Below, piece by piece: positions 15,170 to 22,229 of a stretch of DNA of 23,620 bases. The translations under genes were made by a program, and so were the position numbers. Below the pieces are notes generated by a model. It did no database searches. It was not told the origin of the DNA and worked only from the letters and a program-made list of their open reading frames with translations. Position 1 is the first letter of the stretch. The number at the start of each line of letters is the position of its first letter. This stretch comes from Desulfovibrio sp. OttesenSCG-928-G15 (lineage in GTDB: Bacteria; Desulfobacterota; Desulfovibrionia; Desulfovibrionales; Desulfovibrionaceae): assembly GCA_030266525.1 (NCBI GenBank), contig JAJDIC010000029.1, positions 1 to 23,620 on the forward strand, in the 5' to 3' direction.

Positions 15170-16351
15170 TTATTTTTTTTCCAAAACTTCCCGCATAAAC
15201 GCGAGCACTGTTTTCGCCCGTTCCCGCCAGGTGTGGGAACGGGCTTTTTCAAGGCCGTATTCTCGCAGGGCGCGGGCCTTTTCCGGGTTTTCCGCCAGGC
15301 TCGCCAGGGCCTGGGCCAGACCGGCAGGGCTTTTGTCCGGCGCGGTGTGCACCAGCCCGGCCTCTGTGTGCGCCCGGAAAACCGAGAGCGGCGTCATCAC
15401 TACCGGCAGCCCGAGGGCCAGGCCCTCATACAATTTCAGAGGTGAAAAAAAGAATTCGGTCTGCTGCGGAATCACGAATATGTGGGCACCAAGGCAGGCA
15501 GTGCGAATGTCTCGCTGGGGCAATGCTCCGGTGAACTCTATTCTCTCCTTGCCCAACGTTTTTGTCGCCTTGGCTTGCAGCGCCGTCAGGGCGTCTTTCG
15601 GGCTGCCCCCGATAATGGTCAGGCGAAAACGCTCCGGCAGCAGGGCCACGGCTTCGATGAGTTCTTCCACCCCCTTGCCCTGGTGGAAATTGCCGACATA
15701 TACACAATGCACCGGGGCATTCGGGCCGGGCCAGGGGGCGCTGTCATCAAACAGGGGCAGCGCGTGGAAATTGGCCGGAGAAAACCCGTTCGGAGCAACC
15801 AGCAGGGGGCCGGTGTATTTCAGATGTTCACGAACTTCTTCTGCCACAACGGCGCTGGTAGCTACCACACCGCTTGCGCCTGATATGACCGCGCGTTCTC
15901 GTTGGCGGGTTTTTTGCCAATCGTTTTTCCCGGCGTTCGCATGCATGCGGAAAAGCACTTCATGCGCTTCATAAAACAAGGGCCGCCGCAGTAGTTTGGA
16001 AAGCGAGGCGATAGAGGACGCTTCGGCCAGATCGCGGGCGTAGAATACGGCGTTTTTGTCAGCCCGTGCAGCATTGAACAGGGCCCAGCGAAAGCGGAGG
16101 CCATACCCGCCCTTGCTGGAAGCGCAAAGGGGGTTCCAGCCTGCCGGGATAGCCGGTTTTGCGCCGAGGGCCTGCAAAATATCCTGGAGCGCATGCCGCG
16201 CGTTTTCACCGCTTGCGCCTACCACACCGGGGAAGCAGCGCACAGTGTCAAGTTCTTCGGTCAAGGCCAGGGCCATGTTAAGCGCCTGACCTGCATTGGC
16301 TGCCGCAGAAGGCAGGCGCAGTTTTTTCGCGTAGATCAGAGAAAATGTCAT
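15170..16351 (-). CDS. Glycosyltransferase family 4
   Basis: 393 aa. The N-terminal half is FSLIYAKKLRLPSAAANAGQ and later LFYEAHEVLF; the C-terminal GT-B half has VYVGNFHQGKGVEELIEAV (about 235-255), RLTIIGG, and the donor-site SPLKLYEGLALGLPVV, where the usual E-x7-E is represented by S-P-L-K-x2-E. It probably transfers a hexose in lipopolysaccharide or surface-glycan assembly. The ATG overlaps the stop of the upstream GT4 by 4 bp (ATGA), so the two are coupled. Its 3' end carries the terminator of the convergent operon as part of its reading frame. Confidence 0.88.
   Translation of the reverse strand: MTFSLIYAKKLRLPSAAANAGQALNMALALTEELDTVRCFPGVVGASGENARHALQDILQALGAKPAIPAGWNPLCASSKGGYGLRFRWALFNAARADKNAVFYARDLAEASSIASLSKLLRRPLFYEAHEVLFRMHANAGKNDWQKTRQRERAVISGASGVVATSAVVAEEVREHLKYTGPLLVAPNGFSPANFHALPLFDDSAPWPGPNAPVHCVYVGNFHQGKGVEELIEAVALLPERFRLTIIGGSPKDALTALQAKATKTLGKERIEFTGALPQRDIRTACLGAHIFVIPQQTEFFFSPLKLYEGLALGLPVVMTPLSVFRAHTEAGLVHTAPDKSPAGLAQALASLAENPEKARALREYGLEKARSHTWRERAKTVLAFMREVLEKK
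15216..15250 (+). terminator. Intrinsic terminator of the gmd-fcl operon, inside the convergent gene
   Basis: GCCCGTTCCC (15216-15225) pairs perfectly with GGGAACGGGC (15235-15244) around a 9-nt loop, followed by TTTTT (15245-15249). It is oriented for plus-strand transcription and lies about 120 nt after the fcl stop, within the last codons of the opposing glycosyltransferase gene. The minus strand has no T-tract after the hairpin, so that gene is not terminated by it. Confidence 0.82.
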
Positions 16352-17547
16352 GCCCGGCCCCGTTTTTTTTCCACCGCTTCTTCCACCAGTTCGACAAAGG
16401 CGTCCAGCCCGGAGGGCACGTCATCGGGCCAGTCAAAGCGCTTTGGCGCCGGGACTTCAAGCTTGTCTTGCAGCATGGCGGTCATTGCCGCCACATCGCC
16501 GGGATTTTCCAGCACGGCGTTCTGCTCCAGAAAAAAGGCCGCACCGTTGCTGGCACTGGTGACGGTTTTGCAACCGGAGGCCAGGGCTTCCAGCACGGCG
16601 TTTGAGCAGGCGTCGTAAAAGGTGGGCAGGATAAACACATCCAGCCCCCGGTAAAAGGCGGGCATGTCGTCCACTTTGCCGAGAAAGGCTACGCGTTCCG
16701 CCACCCCGAGTTCTTTGGCCAGGGCGTCATACGCGGCATGATCGCGCCCGCCCGCAATAAAGAGGACGGTATTTTCCGGCAAGAGCGCCAGAGCGCGGAT
16801 AAGCGGGCCGACACCTTTCAGTTCAAAATTTGTGGAAGCCGTACCGATGGTCTGCACGCGTGGTTTCGCCGCTGCGCCTTCCACGGACTCTTCCTCTGCG
16901 CCTTCGCCCAGGAGCGGGGGAAAGGCTTTGGGCAGTCTTTGCAACAGCGCCAGTTTGGCTGCCGCGCGTTCTTCTTTGGTCGGCCAAGGATAGCGGGCCG
17001 GGTCCGGGCGGTTGTAGACCACGCGCATTCGTTCTGCGGCAAGGTCCGGGTGGGCTTGCATGAGCCAGTCGCGCACCAGATGGGAAACTGAAATCACTTC
17101 GCTGTCTTTGGTAAACTGGTGCTTTTCCACCAGAAGCGTCAGCCAGTTATAGGGAGAGGCACGGCGCTTGAGTCGTTTGACAAGCCGTTCCCGGCCCTCG
17201 GGCAGTGCACGCTCGGACTTTTCCCAAAAGGTGCGAAGCGGCCCGCCGCCCATGCGCGAGACATCCTGATTCCAGGTTTTGCCAAGGCTGATTGAAAGGT
17301 CATAGCCCCCTTTTTTGCGCAGCCGCTCCGCCTGAACGAGAAACCAGAGCAGTTTCAGCGCGCGTGAGCCGGGCGGCCTGCCTACGGCTTTGACAGTAAC
17401 CCCTTCGGGCGGCTCCGCTTCCTGACGGGCGCAGATAAAATCCACGGCGTGGCCGCGTTTTGCCAGTGCCCCGGCCAGACGGTAGCCAAACTGCTCCACG
17501 CCGCCATAGCGCGAATATTTGGGCAACATGATGGCTATGCGGGACAT
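16348..17547 (-). CDS. Glycosyltransferase family 4, LPS-core-like
   Basis: 399 aa. The opening IAIMLPKYSRYGGVEQFGYRLAGALAKRGHAVDFI carries the GG loop of GT-B enzymes. ISLGKTWNQDVSRMGGGPLRTFW resembles WaaG-type lipopolysaccharide core glucosyltransferases. The C-terminal domain has FELKGVGPLIRALALLP, LFIAGGRD and LPTFYDACSNAVLEALASG, with D-x7-E instead of E-x7-E. A short Glu/Ala-rich insertion (VEGAAAKPR region) separates the domains. It starts 12 bp after the metallolyase gene. No strong Shine-Dalgarno is seen. Confidence 0.87.
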   Translation of the reverse strand: MSRIAIMLPKYSRYGGVEQFGYRLAGALAKRGHAVDFICARQEAEPPEGVTVKAVGRPPGSRALKLLWFLVQAERLRKKGGYDLSISLGKTWNQDVSRMGGGPLRTFWEKSERALPEGRERLVKRLKRRASPYNWLTLLVEKHQFTKDSEVISVSHLVRDWLMQAHPDLAAERMRVVYNRPDPARYPWPTKEERAAAKLALLQRLPKAFPPLLGEGAEEESVEGAAAKPRVQTIGTASTNFELKGVGPLIRALALLPENTVLFIAGGRDHAAYDALAKELGVAERVAFLGKVDDMPAFYRGLDVFILPTFYDACSNAVLEALASGCKTVTSASNGAAFFLEQNAVLENPGDVAAMTAMLQDKLEVPAPKRFDWPDDVPSGLDAFVELVEEAVEKKRGRA

Positions 17548-17559
17548 GACAACACGGCC

Positions 17560-19431
17560 CTAGCTTTCTCCGGCGGCGCTGCCGCCCTCGGCTTTCCCGG
17601 TAGCGCAGGCTGCGGCGGCAGCCTCTTCTTCTTCCAGCGATTCCGCGTGCTTGAGCAGCTCCTCAAGGTGTATGTCTACGCCGATGATGCCGGTAATGTT
17701 GTCCTCTGTATCAACGAGCGGGGCCGATACAGAAACCACAAGCCGGTCGGTGATAAGCGACTGGTAAATGTCTGTTACATGCAGGGTGCCGCTTTTCATG
17801 GGCGCGTTGTACCATGCCCGGTTGGACATATCCGTGCCAAGGGGAAGCCGCTCGGCAAAGCGGTCGGCAAACTGGCTGTCCGCTGTGGCGCTGGCAAGCA
17901 GGGTGCCGCTCGTGTCCGTGAGGTTGATAAACTGCACCACCGGGAACTCGGCCAGGAATTTTTCCAGGCAGGGGTAGAGTTCGTTCCCCTGACCGCGTAC
18001 TTCCATGGTATTGACCAGGCGGGTGATGATGTGCACAGACAGCTTTTTGGCCAGTTGGCGCACGCGCTCGAGTTCCGAGGGAAAAAGCTCCGGCATGAAG
18101 CGCTTTGCCAGCGCGAACATTTCCTTGGTGGATATGGAAGTGTTGCGGCCCTGTTCATAGGCTTTCATTATCCGGCCATACATCTGCCCGACAGCGGGAT
18201 GCGACTTGCTGACCGCCGTGTCGCCGGTCAGGCCGAGTTTGTTGTTCAGCCAGTAGGCGACACCCGCACGGCCCGACTTGTCGGTGATAATAATGGGTAC
18301 GCTTCGGCCGAGGATGGTGCCGGTATCGAAGATATTGTAAATTTCTTCGTTCTTGGCCAGACCGTCCACATGGATTCCCGCGCTGGTGGCGTTGAAGTCT
18401 TTGCCGACGAAGGGGTAGTTGTCCGGGATGGAGTAGTCCAGTTCGGTTTCAAAATAGGAGGCAATGGTGTTGATAACCTGGGTGTTGGCAGCGTCGTCAT
18501 TGCCGGTAAGGGAAATGTATTCGATAACCATGGCTTCGAGCGGGGAGTTGCCCGTGCGCTCGCCAAAGCCGAGCAGGGTGCTGTTTACTCCGCTGCAACC
18601 ATAGAGCCATGCTGTGGAGGCATTGACGAGCACCTTGTGAAAGTCGTTGTGCCCGTGCCATTCCAGCCATTCTCCAGGTACGCCCGCGCTGTCGGTAAAG
18701 GCGCGGACAAGACGCGGGACAGAGCGGGGCAGGGCGGCACCGGGGTAAGGAACGCCGTAGCCCATGGTATCGCACAGCCGGATTTTGACCGGCATGCCCG
18801 CTTCCTGTGAAATTTCCATCAATTTTGCGGCCAGCGGCAGGCAGAAACCCTGGATGTCGGCTCTGGTCACGTCTTCAAAATGGCAGCGGGGAACAATGCC
18901 CCATTCCAGAGCCTGGCGGGCCATGGCCACATACTTGTCAAAGGCCTGTTGCCTGCTCCAGCCCAGCTTCATGAAAATATGGTAGTCGGAAACGCTGGTA
19001 AGCATGCCGACTTCCTTGAATTCCATGTCCTTGGCCAGTTTCAGGTCGTCAATATGCGCCCGAATCCAGCCGGTAATCTGCGGGAAGCCATAGCCGCGAG
19101 CCCGGCAAGCTTCAATGGCTTGTCTGTCTTTGGGCGAGTACATGAAAAATTCGCTGGCCCGGATAAGACCGCTTCTGCCGCCAAGTTCGTGCAACAAATC
19201 GTAAATATGCAGGATTTGCTTTACCGAATACGGCGGCCTGGCCTGTTGCCCGTCACGAAAGGTGGTGTCGGTGATAAACATCGGCTCGGCCGGACGCAAA
19301 TCCACGTACACCCCGTCAAAGGGGATACGGCTGATCTTGGTGTAGGGAAACATCTCCCGGAACAGTTCCGGTTTATCTACTTCGGTCAGACGCGATGCTG
19401 CCGGGGTGCGTTTTGGGTGCAGTAGCGACAT
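17560..19431 (-). CDS. DRE-TIM metallolyase (HMGL-like) with C-terminal cytoplasmic Cache-like domain
   Basis: 623 aa. Residues about 50-400 are an HMGL-like TIM barrel of the isopropylmalate/homocitrate synthase group: DTTFRDGQQ (R59, D60), the strand-end acids, and the metal-binding H259-x-H261 in EWHGHNDFHK. A helical region with NATSAGIHVDGLAKNEEIYN follows. Residues about 475-595 resemble a Cache/PDC sensor: FINLTDTSGTLLAS, NRAWYNAPM, VSAPLVDTEDNITGIIGVDIHLEELL. There is no signal peptide or membrane helix, so the sensor would be cytoplasmic, perhaps an allosteric ligand domain in place of LeuA's regulatory domain (inference). The C-terminus is a Glu/Ala/Gly tail. The start has GGAG 7 bases upstream. 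The reaction is unknown; the stop is TAG. Confidence 0.83.
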   Translation of the reverse strand: MSLLHPKRTPAASRLTEVDKPELFREMFPYTKISRIPFDGVYVDLRPAEPMFITDTTFRDGQQARPPYSVKQILHIYDLLHELGGRSGLIRASEFFMYSPKDRQAIEACRARGYGFPQITGWIRAHIDDLKLAKDMEFKEVGMLTSVSDYHIFMKLGWSRQQAFDKYVAMARQALEWGIVPRCHFEDVTRADIQGFCLPLAAKLMEISQEAGMPVKIRLCDTMGYGVPYPGAALPRSVPRLVRAFTDSAGVPGEWLEWHGHNDFHKVLVNASTAWLYGCSGVNSTLLGFGERTGNSPLEAMVIEYISLTGNDDAANTQVINTIASYFETELDYSIPDNYPFVGKDFNATSAGIHVDGLAKNEEIYNIFDTGTILGRSVPIIITDKSGRAGVAYWLNNKLGLTGDTAVSKSHPAVGQMYGRIMKAYEQGRNTSISTKEMFALAKRFMPELFPSELERVRQLAKKLSVHIITRLVNTMEVRGQGNELYPCLEKFLAEFPVVQFINLTDTSGTLLASATADSQFADRFAERLPLGTDMSNRAWYNAPMKSGTLHVTDIYQSLITDRLVVSVSAPLVDTEDNITGIIGVDIHLEELLKHAESLEEEEAAAAACATGKAEGGSAAGES

Positions 19432-19472
19432 GGGAATCTCCGTAAAACTGGCGGCTCAGGGCTGGGCCATTG

Positions 19473-20240
19473 TTACAGGCCTGGTTGCAGGCCTTGCTCT
19501 TGTTGCAGGCGTAAAGACGGGGCGAATTCGGGGTTGATGGACAGAGCTTTTTGCAGGGCGTTTTCAGCAGCTTCTTCCCGTCCTCCGGCCAGAAGGGAGA
19601 CAGCGGCTTCGTGGTACAGACGTTCCGGGTTTTCGCCGTATATGGCTGTGACAAAGGTCGGGAATTCTTCGCCAAACGCGCGTCTGATCAGGCTTTCCTT
19701 GTCATACAAAAGTCTGGCAAGGGGGCGGTGCCCGGCGCGACCGCCAAAGTACAGGGTAAACAGAGCCCTGGAATGGGCGAGCAGGGCTTCCAGCCTTCGG
19801 GCCTCGCGGGAAATGCTGTCCTGGGTCTGGCCCTGGATGGTGAGCAAATCGCCCGCCATGCGTTTGATGTGGACCGGAGCGCGGCTGACGGCGATATCGG
19901 CCAGCAGGGGAGCGTAATACTGATGCTGGTGGGCGTCTTCCATAAGCTTGAGCGTTTCGTGGAAAATATAGCCCAGCGCCTAGTCCAGCAGCACTCCCAC
20001 CTGGTCGGTGCCGGAGTCCTGCCGGAACAGGTGGTGCGATTTGTCCTTGAGCCGCCAGAGCATGCCCTTGTTCAGCGGTTCTCCGACCATTTCGCGCAGC
20101 ACGGGAAAAGAAATGGTTCCGGAAGCCGCCAAGCGTTCAAATTGGGAAAACAGCATGTCTGAGGCGCGGCAAAATTCGCGCAGAACGTCACGCTCAAAAT
20201 CTTCCCTGTTATTTTCAATCCATTTGCGTTCCATACTCAT
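19473..20240 (-). pseudogene. 255-codon conserved-looking gene interrupted by an in-frame TAG
   Basis: One frame runs from ATG 20240 to TAA 19473, broken only by TAG at 19982-19980 (codon 87). The first part (MSMERKWIENNREDFERDVL...DQVGVLLD) and the second (ALGYIFHETLKLMEDAHQHQYYAPLLADIAV... to a TPR-like AAENALQKALSINPEFAP) read as one helical soluble protein, since coding character continues directly across the stop. A single change from CAG (Gln) or similar would account for it. Without suppression the products are an 86-aa fragment and, by reinitiation at 19943, possibly a 156-aa fragment. Function is not recognised. It lies 41 bp upstream of the metallolyase gene, same strand. Confidence 0.75.
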
Positions 20241-20265
20241 GCCCGTTTCATACTCATGCCCCGAT
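20232..20265 (-). repeat. 17-bp tandem duplication over the start codon
   Basis: The unit GGGCATGAGTATG(A/G)AAC occurs twice in tandem on the minus strand; the 13-bp cores are at 20249-20261 and 20232-20244. The outer copy supplies an extra ATG (20257) opening a 6-codon frame (MSMKRA) whose TGA overlaps the main ATG at 20240 as ATGA. Confidence 0.75.
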
Positions 20266-20268
20266 CCA

Positions 20269-20282
20269 CGGCCCGAAGGCCG
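20269..20282 (-). promoter_or_regulatory. UUCG-loop hairpin in the leader of the amber-interrupted gene
   Basis: On the minus strand CGGCC-TTCG-GGCCG forms a 5-bp stem closed by a stable UUCG tetraloop, about 30 nt before the main ATG. No T-tract follows, so an effect on mRNA stability or ribosome access is more likely than termination. Confidence 0.45.
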
Positions 20283-20346
20283 GGATTGAGCGTTGGCAAG
20301 CCTTTTTGGGCGTAGCCCTTGGCGATAAAAGCCGTACCGTCAGGCC

Positions 20347-20895
20347 TTACACTTTGCACACCGCGCCGCAGCAGCTTTTCAGAAAGCCGGTATAGGTGTG
20401 CAGGATGCGGCTTTCCTTTTCGCGCTGTTCCCCGGCAAGGGGGGGCAGGCGGTGTTCGGCGGCAAGGCGCTCCATAGCGCCGAAAGCCGGTATGGCCGAA
20501 AGCCCGGTGGACAGGACTTCGCCGTTTTTTGCGGAAAAAAGCTCTGCCTCACGCATGTCTGTAACCACCGCCAGCGGACAGGGGCCGGGCAGGGCGAGCC
20601 TTGCCAGAGCCAAAACTTCGCGCAGGTAGGTGTGCACCTGACCGGCGCAAAAAACAAGCAACAGTCCCGGTTTGCCGTTTGCCAGCATACAGGCGATGTC
20701 TGCCTCCCGCTGCATGACTTCGCCCCGGATGCAGTAGGAAACAGGCAGTCGCGGCACAAGGGTTTTGGGGTCGTAGCCCCGCTCTTTCACCAGAAAACGG
20801 GCCAGGGCCTGGCGCAGGTCTTCGTAGGTGGTGCGCTCCCTGCTTTCGCCGGTAAGGTAGTCGCGGATGGTTCCACCAAGGCTGACTTCATGCAT
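20347..20895 (-). CDS. HsdR N-terminal-like protein, E-x-K residues missing
   Basis: 182 aa from the ATG at 20895 (MHEVSLGGTIRDYLTGE). An in-frame TTG at 20949 would add 18 residues but overlaps a TACGAT box (20929-20934) that could be the -10 of a promoter. LGGTIRDYLTGESRERTTYEDLRQALARFLVKERGY resembles the start of type I restriction R subunits (HSDR_N), which normally precedes a PD-(D/E)xK nuclease core. Here the first acid is present (EADIACML), but the strand that should carry E-x-K reads LLLVFCAGQV. The protein is probably not a nuclease. No HsdM, HsdS or helicase part is nearby. Role unknown. Confidence 0.7.
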   Translation of the reverse strand: MHEVSLGGTIRDYLTGESRERTTYEDLRQALARFLVKERGYDPKTLVPRLPVSYCIRGEVMQREADIACMLANGKPGLLLVFCAGQVHTYLREVLALARLALPGPCPLAVVTDMREAELFSAKNGEVLSTGLSAIPAFGAMERLAAEHRLPPLAGEQREKESRILHTYTGFLKSCCGAVCKV

Positions 20896-21055
20896 GCCTG
20901 TCTCGCCGAATGGCTGGTTATAGCGACCATCGTACCAGATTCCAAACAAACCCAGGCAAATCCACGCATACCCGCGTCAGGCTGCGCCAAAGCCTGCCAA
21001 CCGGGAAATTTCGCGCCAAGCCGACGCCTTTGCGGGGATTCTGCGGTACCTGCGC

Positions 21056-21334
21056 TTACCGGCCTTCCTTTTTGCGCGCCTCTTCCTTCAACAGGGCGGT
21101 GGCGACATTCAGATCGTAAAAGGCCAGCGGGTCTGCACCGGTGCCTTTTTCTTTGTACATTGCCGCTGCACGCACAAGCACTTCGTAAGGCAGCCAGTCA
21201 TGCTGTTCCCATACCTCGGGGTATTCCGTGCGAAAAAGCCGGAACTCTATGCTGCCCGCGCCCTGACGCACATACACCCTTGTAGTGGTGTCGGCAGGGT
21301 CGGGGTAATAATACAAACCTTTGTCGTCTTTCAC
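21056..21334 (-). CDS. Small conserved-looking protein, 92 aa
   Basis: The start is taken as GTG 21334 (MKDDKGLYYYPDPAD...), with CGGAG 6 bases upstream. A promoter at 21377-21405 would start transcription near 21370, which excludes the longer frame beginning at 21523. The sequence is soluble and rich in aromatic and charged residues (TRVYVRQGAGSIEFRLFRTEYPEVWEQHDWLPYEVL, GTGADPLAFYDLNVATALL). I believe similar short hypothetical proteins occur in Desulfovibrio, but I cannot assign a function. First gene of the leftward series. Confidence 0.7.
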   Translation of the reverse strand: MKDDKGLYYYPDPADTTTRVYVRQGAGSIEFRLFRTEYPEVWEQHDWLPYEVLVRAAAMYKEKGTGADPLAFYDLNVATALLKEEARKKEGR

Positions 21335-21376
21335 GCCGCTCTCCGAAAAAAAGCAAAAGATTCCATGCAAAAGAAT

Positions 21377-21405
21377 ATTCTCGCCTGAATTGCCTCTGGC
21401 GTCAA
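21377..21405 (-). promoter_or_regulatory. Promoter of the leftward gene series
   Basis: Minus strand TTGACG (21400-21405) and GAGAAT (21377-21382) are spaced by exactly 17 bp. The start near 21370 gives a leader of about 36 nt to the GTG at 21334 with its Shine-Dalgarno. Confidence 0.5.
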
Positions 21406-21461
21406 CACAATAGCTGCCCGGTGCCCGGTTTGCACGCAGGCAGGCGCGCGCCGTCGGGGCG

Positions 21462-21490
21462 TTGACTTTGGCCCCCACCCTTGCCATAGC
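21462..21490 (+). promoter_or_regulatory. Weak candidate promoter for the 193-aa gene
   Basis: TTGACT (21462-21467) and CATAGC (21485-21490) are 17 bp apart in the divergent gap. The -35 is good; the -10 matches only 3 of 6 positions. Confidence 0.28.
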
Positions 21491-21534
21491 TGTAGAAACA
21501 TCACCGTACACAACTCTCTGCACCCGGAACCCTC

Positions 21535-22116
21535 ATGACGCAGTCTATGGCGCATACCCTGCATATTCCCCTGGCTGATCCGGCCTGGAAGCTGCTTATG
21601 CAATCCGGGGTTGTCGTGCGCTGCACGGTGGGCATTACTTTTGACCTCATGCTGCGCCGTGAGTTCGGATTGACCGAAGAACAGATTGCCCCGGTAGATT
21701 CCATAATTCTTGACGGCATGCCGGTGGATGAGCCGGAACATACGGTGGTTCCCGGCGGCTCGCGCCTGGCCCTGGCCTCCGGTCTTCCGGGTATTACCGG
21801 CCTGTCCATGAAAAAAGGCAGTGCCGTGCGCGGCCTGCGTTCTGGCATAACCCACACCCGCTCGGCTGAGGTAACGCCTACGCCTGGCGAAATAACGCTC
21901 TCTCTGTATAGTCTCACCCTTCCTGAACTGGCCGGACATTTTCTTGCCCGCGGGGTCGGGGTTACGCCGGAGCAGCTTGTGCGCTACAGCCGGTTTGCCC
22001 TGGAAGATGCCGTACTTCTTGATAAAACCCCGTACAAGGCCAAAGAACTGGCAGGGGCGCTGGCCGGTTTTCCTGCTGATTGTCGTATTGCTCTCACCGC
22101 CTTTGTTATGTCGTAG
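21535..22116 (+). CDS. Unrecognised 193-aa protein upstream of the AOR gene
   Basis: The ATG at 21535 follows CCGGAA; an in-frame ATG at 21547 is an alternative. No signal peptide, membrane segment or cysteine motif is present. The first half alternates short strands (GVVVRCTVGITFDLMLRREFGL, VDSIILDGMPVDEPEHTVVPGGSRLALASGLPGIT) with a VVPGGSRLAL turn vaguely like a beta-grasp sulfur carrier, but the protein has no C-terminal GG. The second half is ITLSLYSLTLPELAGHFLARGVGVTPEQLVRY. Its position before an AOR gene suggests a link to that enzyme's assembly or substrate, but this is inference. The stop (TAG) lies inside an inverted repeat. Confidence 0.72.
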   Translation: MTQSMAHTLHIPLADPAWKLLMQSGVVVRCTVGITFDLMLRREFGLTEEQIAPVDSIILDGMPVDEPEHTVVPGGSRLALASGLPGITGLSMKKGSAVRGLRSGITHTRSAEVTPTPGEITLSLYSLTLPELAGHFLARGVGVTPEQLVRYSRFALEDAVLLDKTPYKAKELAGALAGFPADCRIALTAFVMS

Positions 22117-22126
22117 TTGACATAAC
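22105..22126 (+). repeat. Perfect inverted repeat over the stop codon
   Basis: GTTATGTC (22105-22112) and GACATAAC (22119-22126) are separated by 6 bp that contain the TAG stop of the 193-aa gene. A TTTTT run lies 5 nt further on, so it could be a weak terminator, or an operator 25-50 bp upstream of the AOR promoter. Confidence 0.5.
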
Positions 22127-22151
22127 ATGCTGATTTTTCAACAGTAATGCA

Positions 22152-22179
22152 TTGACAAGGTTCCCCGCAAGGGTATACT
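22152..22179 (+). promoter_or_regulatory. Strong sigma70 promoter of the AOR gene
   Basis: A perfect TTGACA (22152-22157) and TATACT (22174-22179) are spaced by 16 bp. Transcription would begin near 22186, with a leader of about 44 nt and an AAGGAGG ribosome-binding site (22217-22223) 6 bases before the ATG at 22230. The AOR gene can therefore be expressed independently of the 193-aa gene. Confidence 0.75.
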
Positions 22180-22229
22180 GGCGTTATCATCGAACCCGAA
22201 ATGTAGCCTGTCTGACAAGGAGGCAAAGC

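Noticed and set aside
17449..18810. A 453-codon plus-strand open frame opposite the metallolyase gene
   Set aside because: Same explanation: GC-rich codon usage leaves the antisense frame open; the product has no recognisable domain and crosses two real genes.
19980..19982. The TAG as a certain pyrrolysine codon
   Set aside because: No pyl genes or methylamine methyltransferase context are in the window, and TAG terminates several normal genes here.
20347..20895. An active type I restriction system
   Set aside because: No HsdM, HsdS or helicase domain is nearby and the E-x-K residues are absent.
20398..21285. A 295-codon plus-strand frame opposite the HsdR-N-like and 92-aa genes
   Set aside because: The minus-strand products have coherent conserved-looking sequence and start signals; the plus-strand frame has none.
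21056..21523. A longer 155-aa version of the 92-aa protein
   Set aside because: The extra N-terminal part covers the promoter at 21377-21405 and looks non-coding, while GTG 21334 has a well-placed Shine-Dalgarno.
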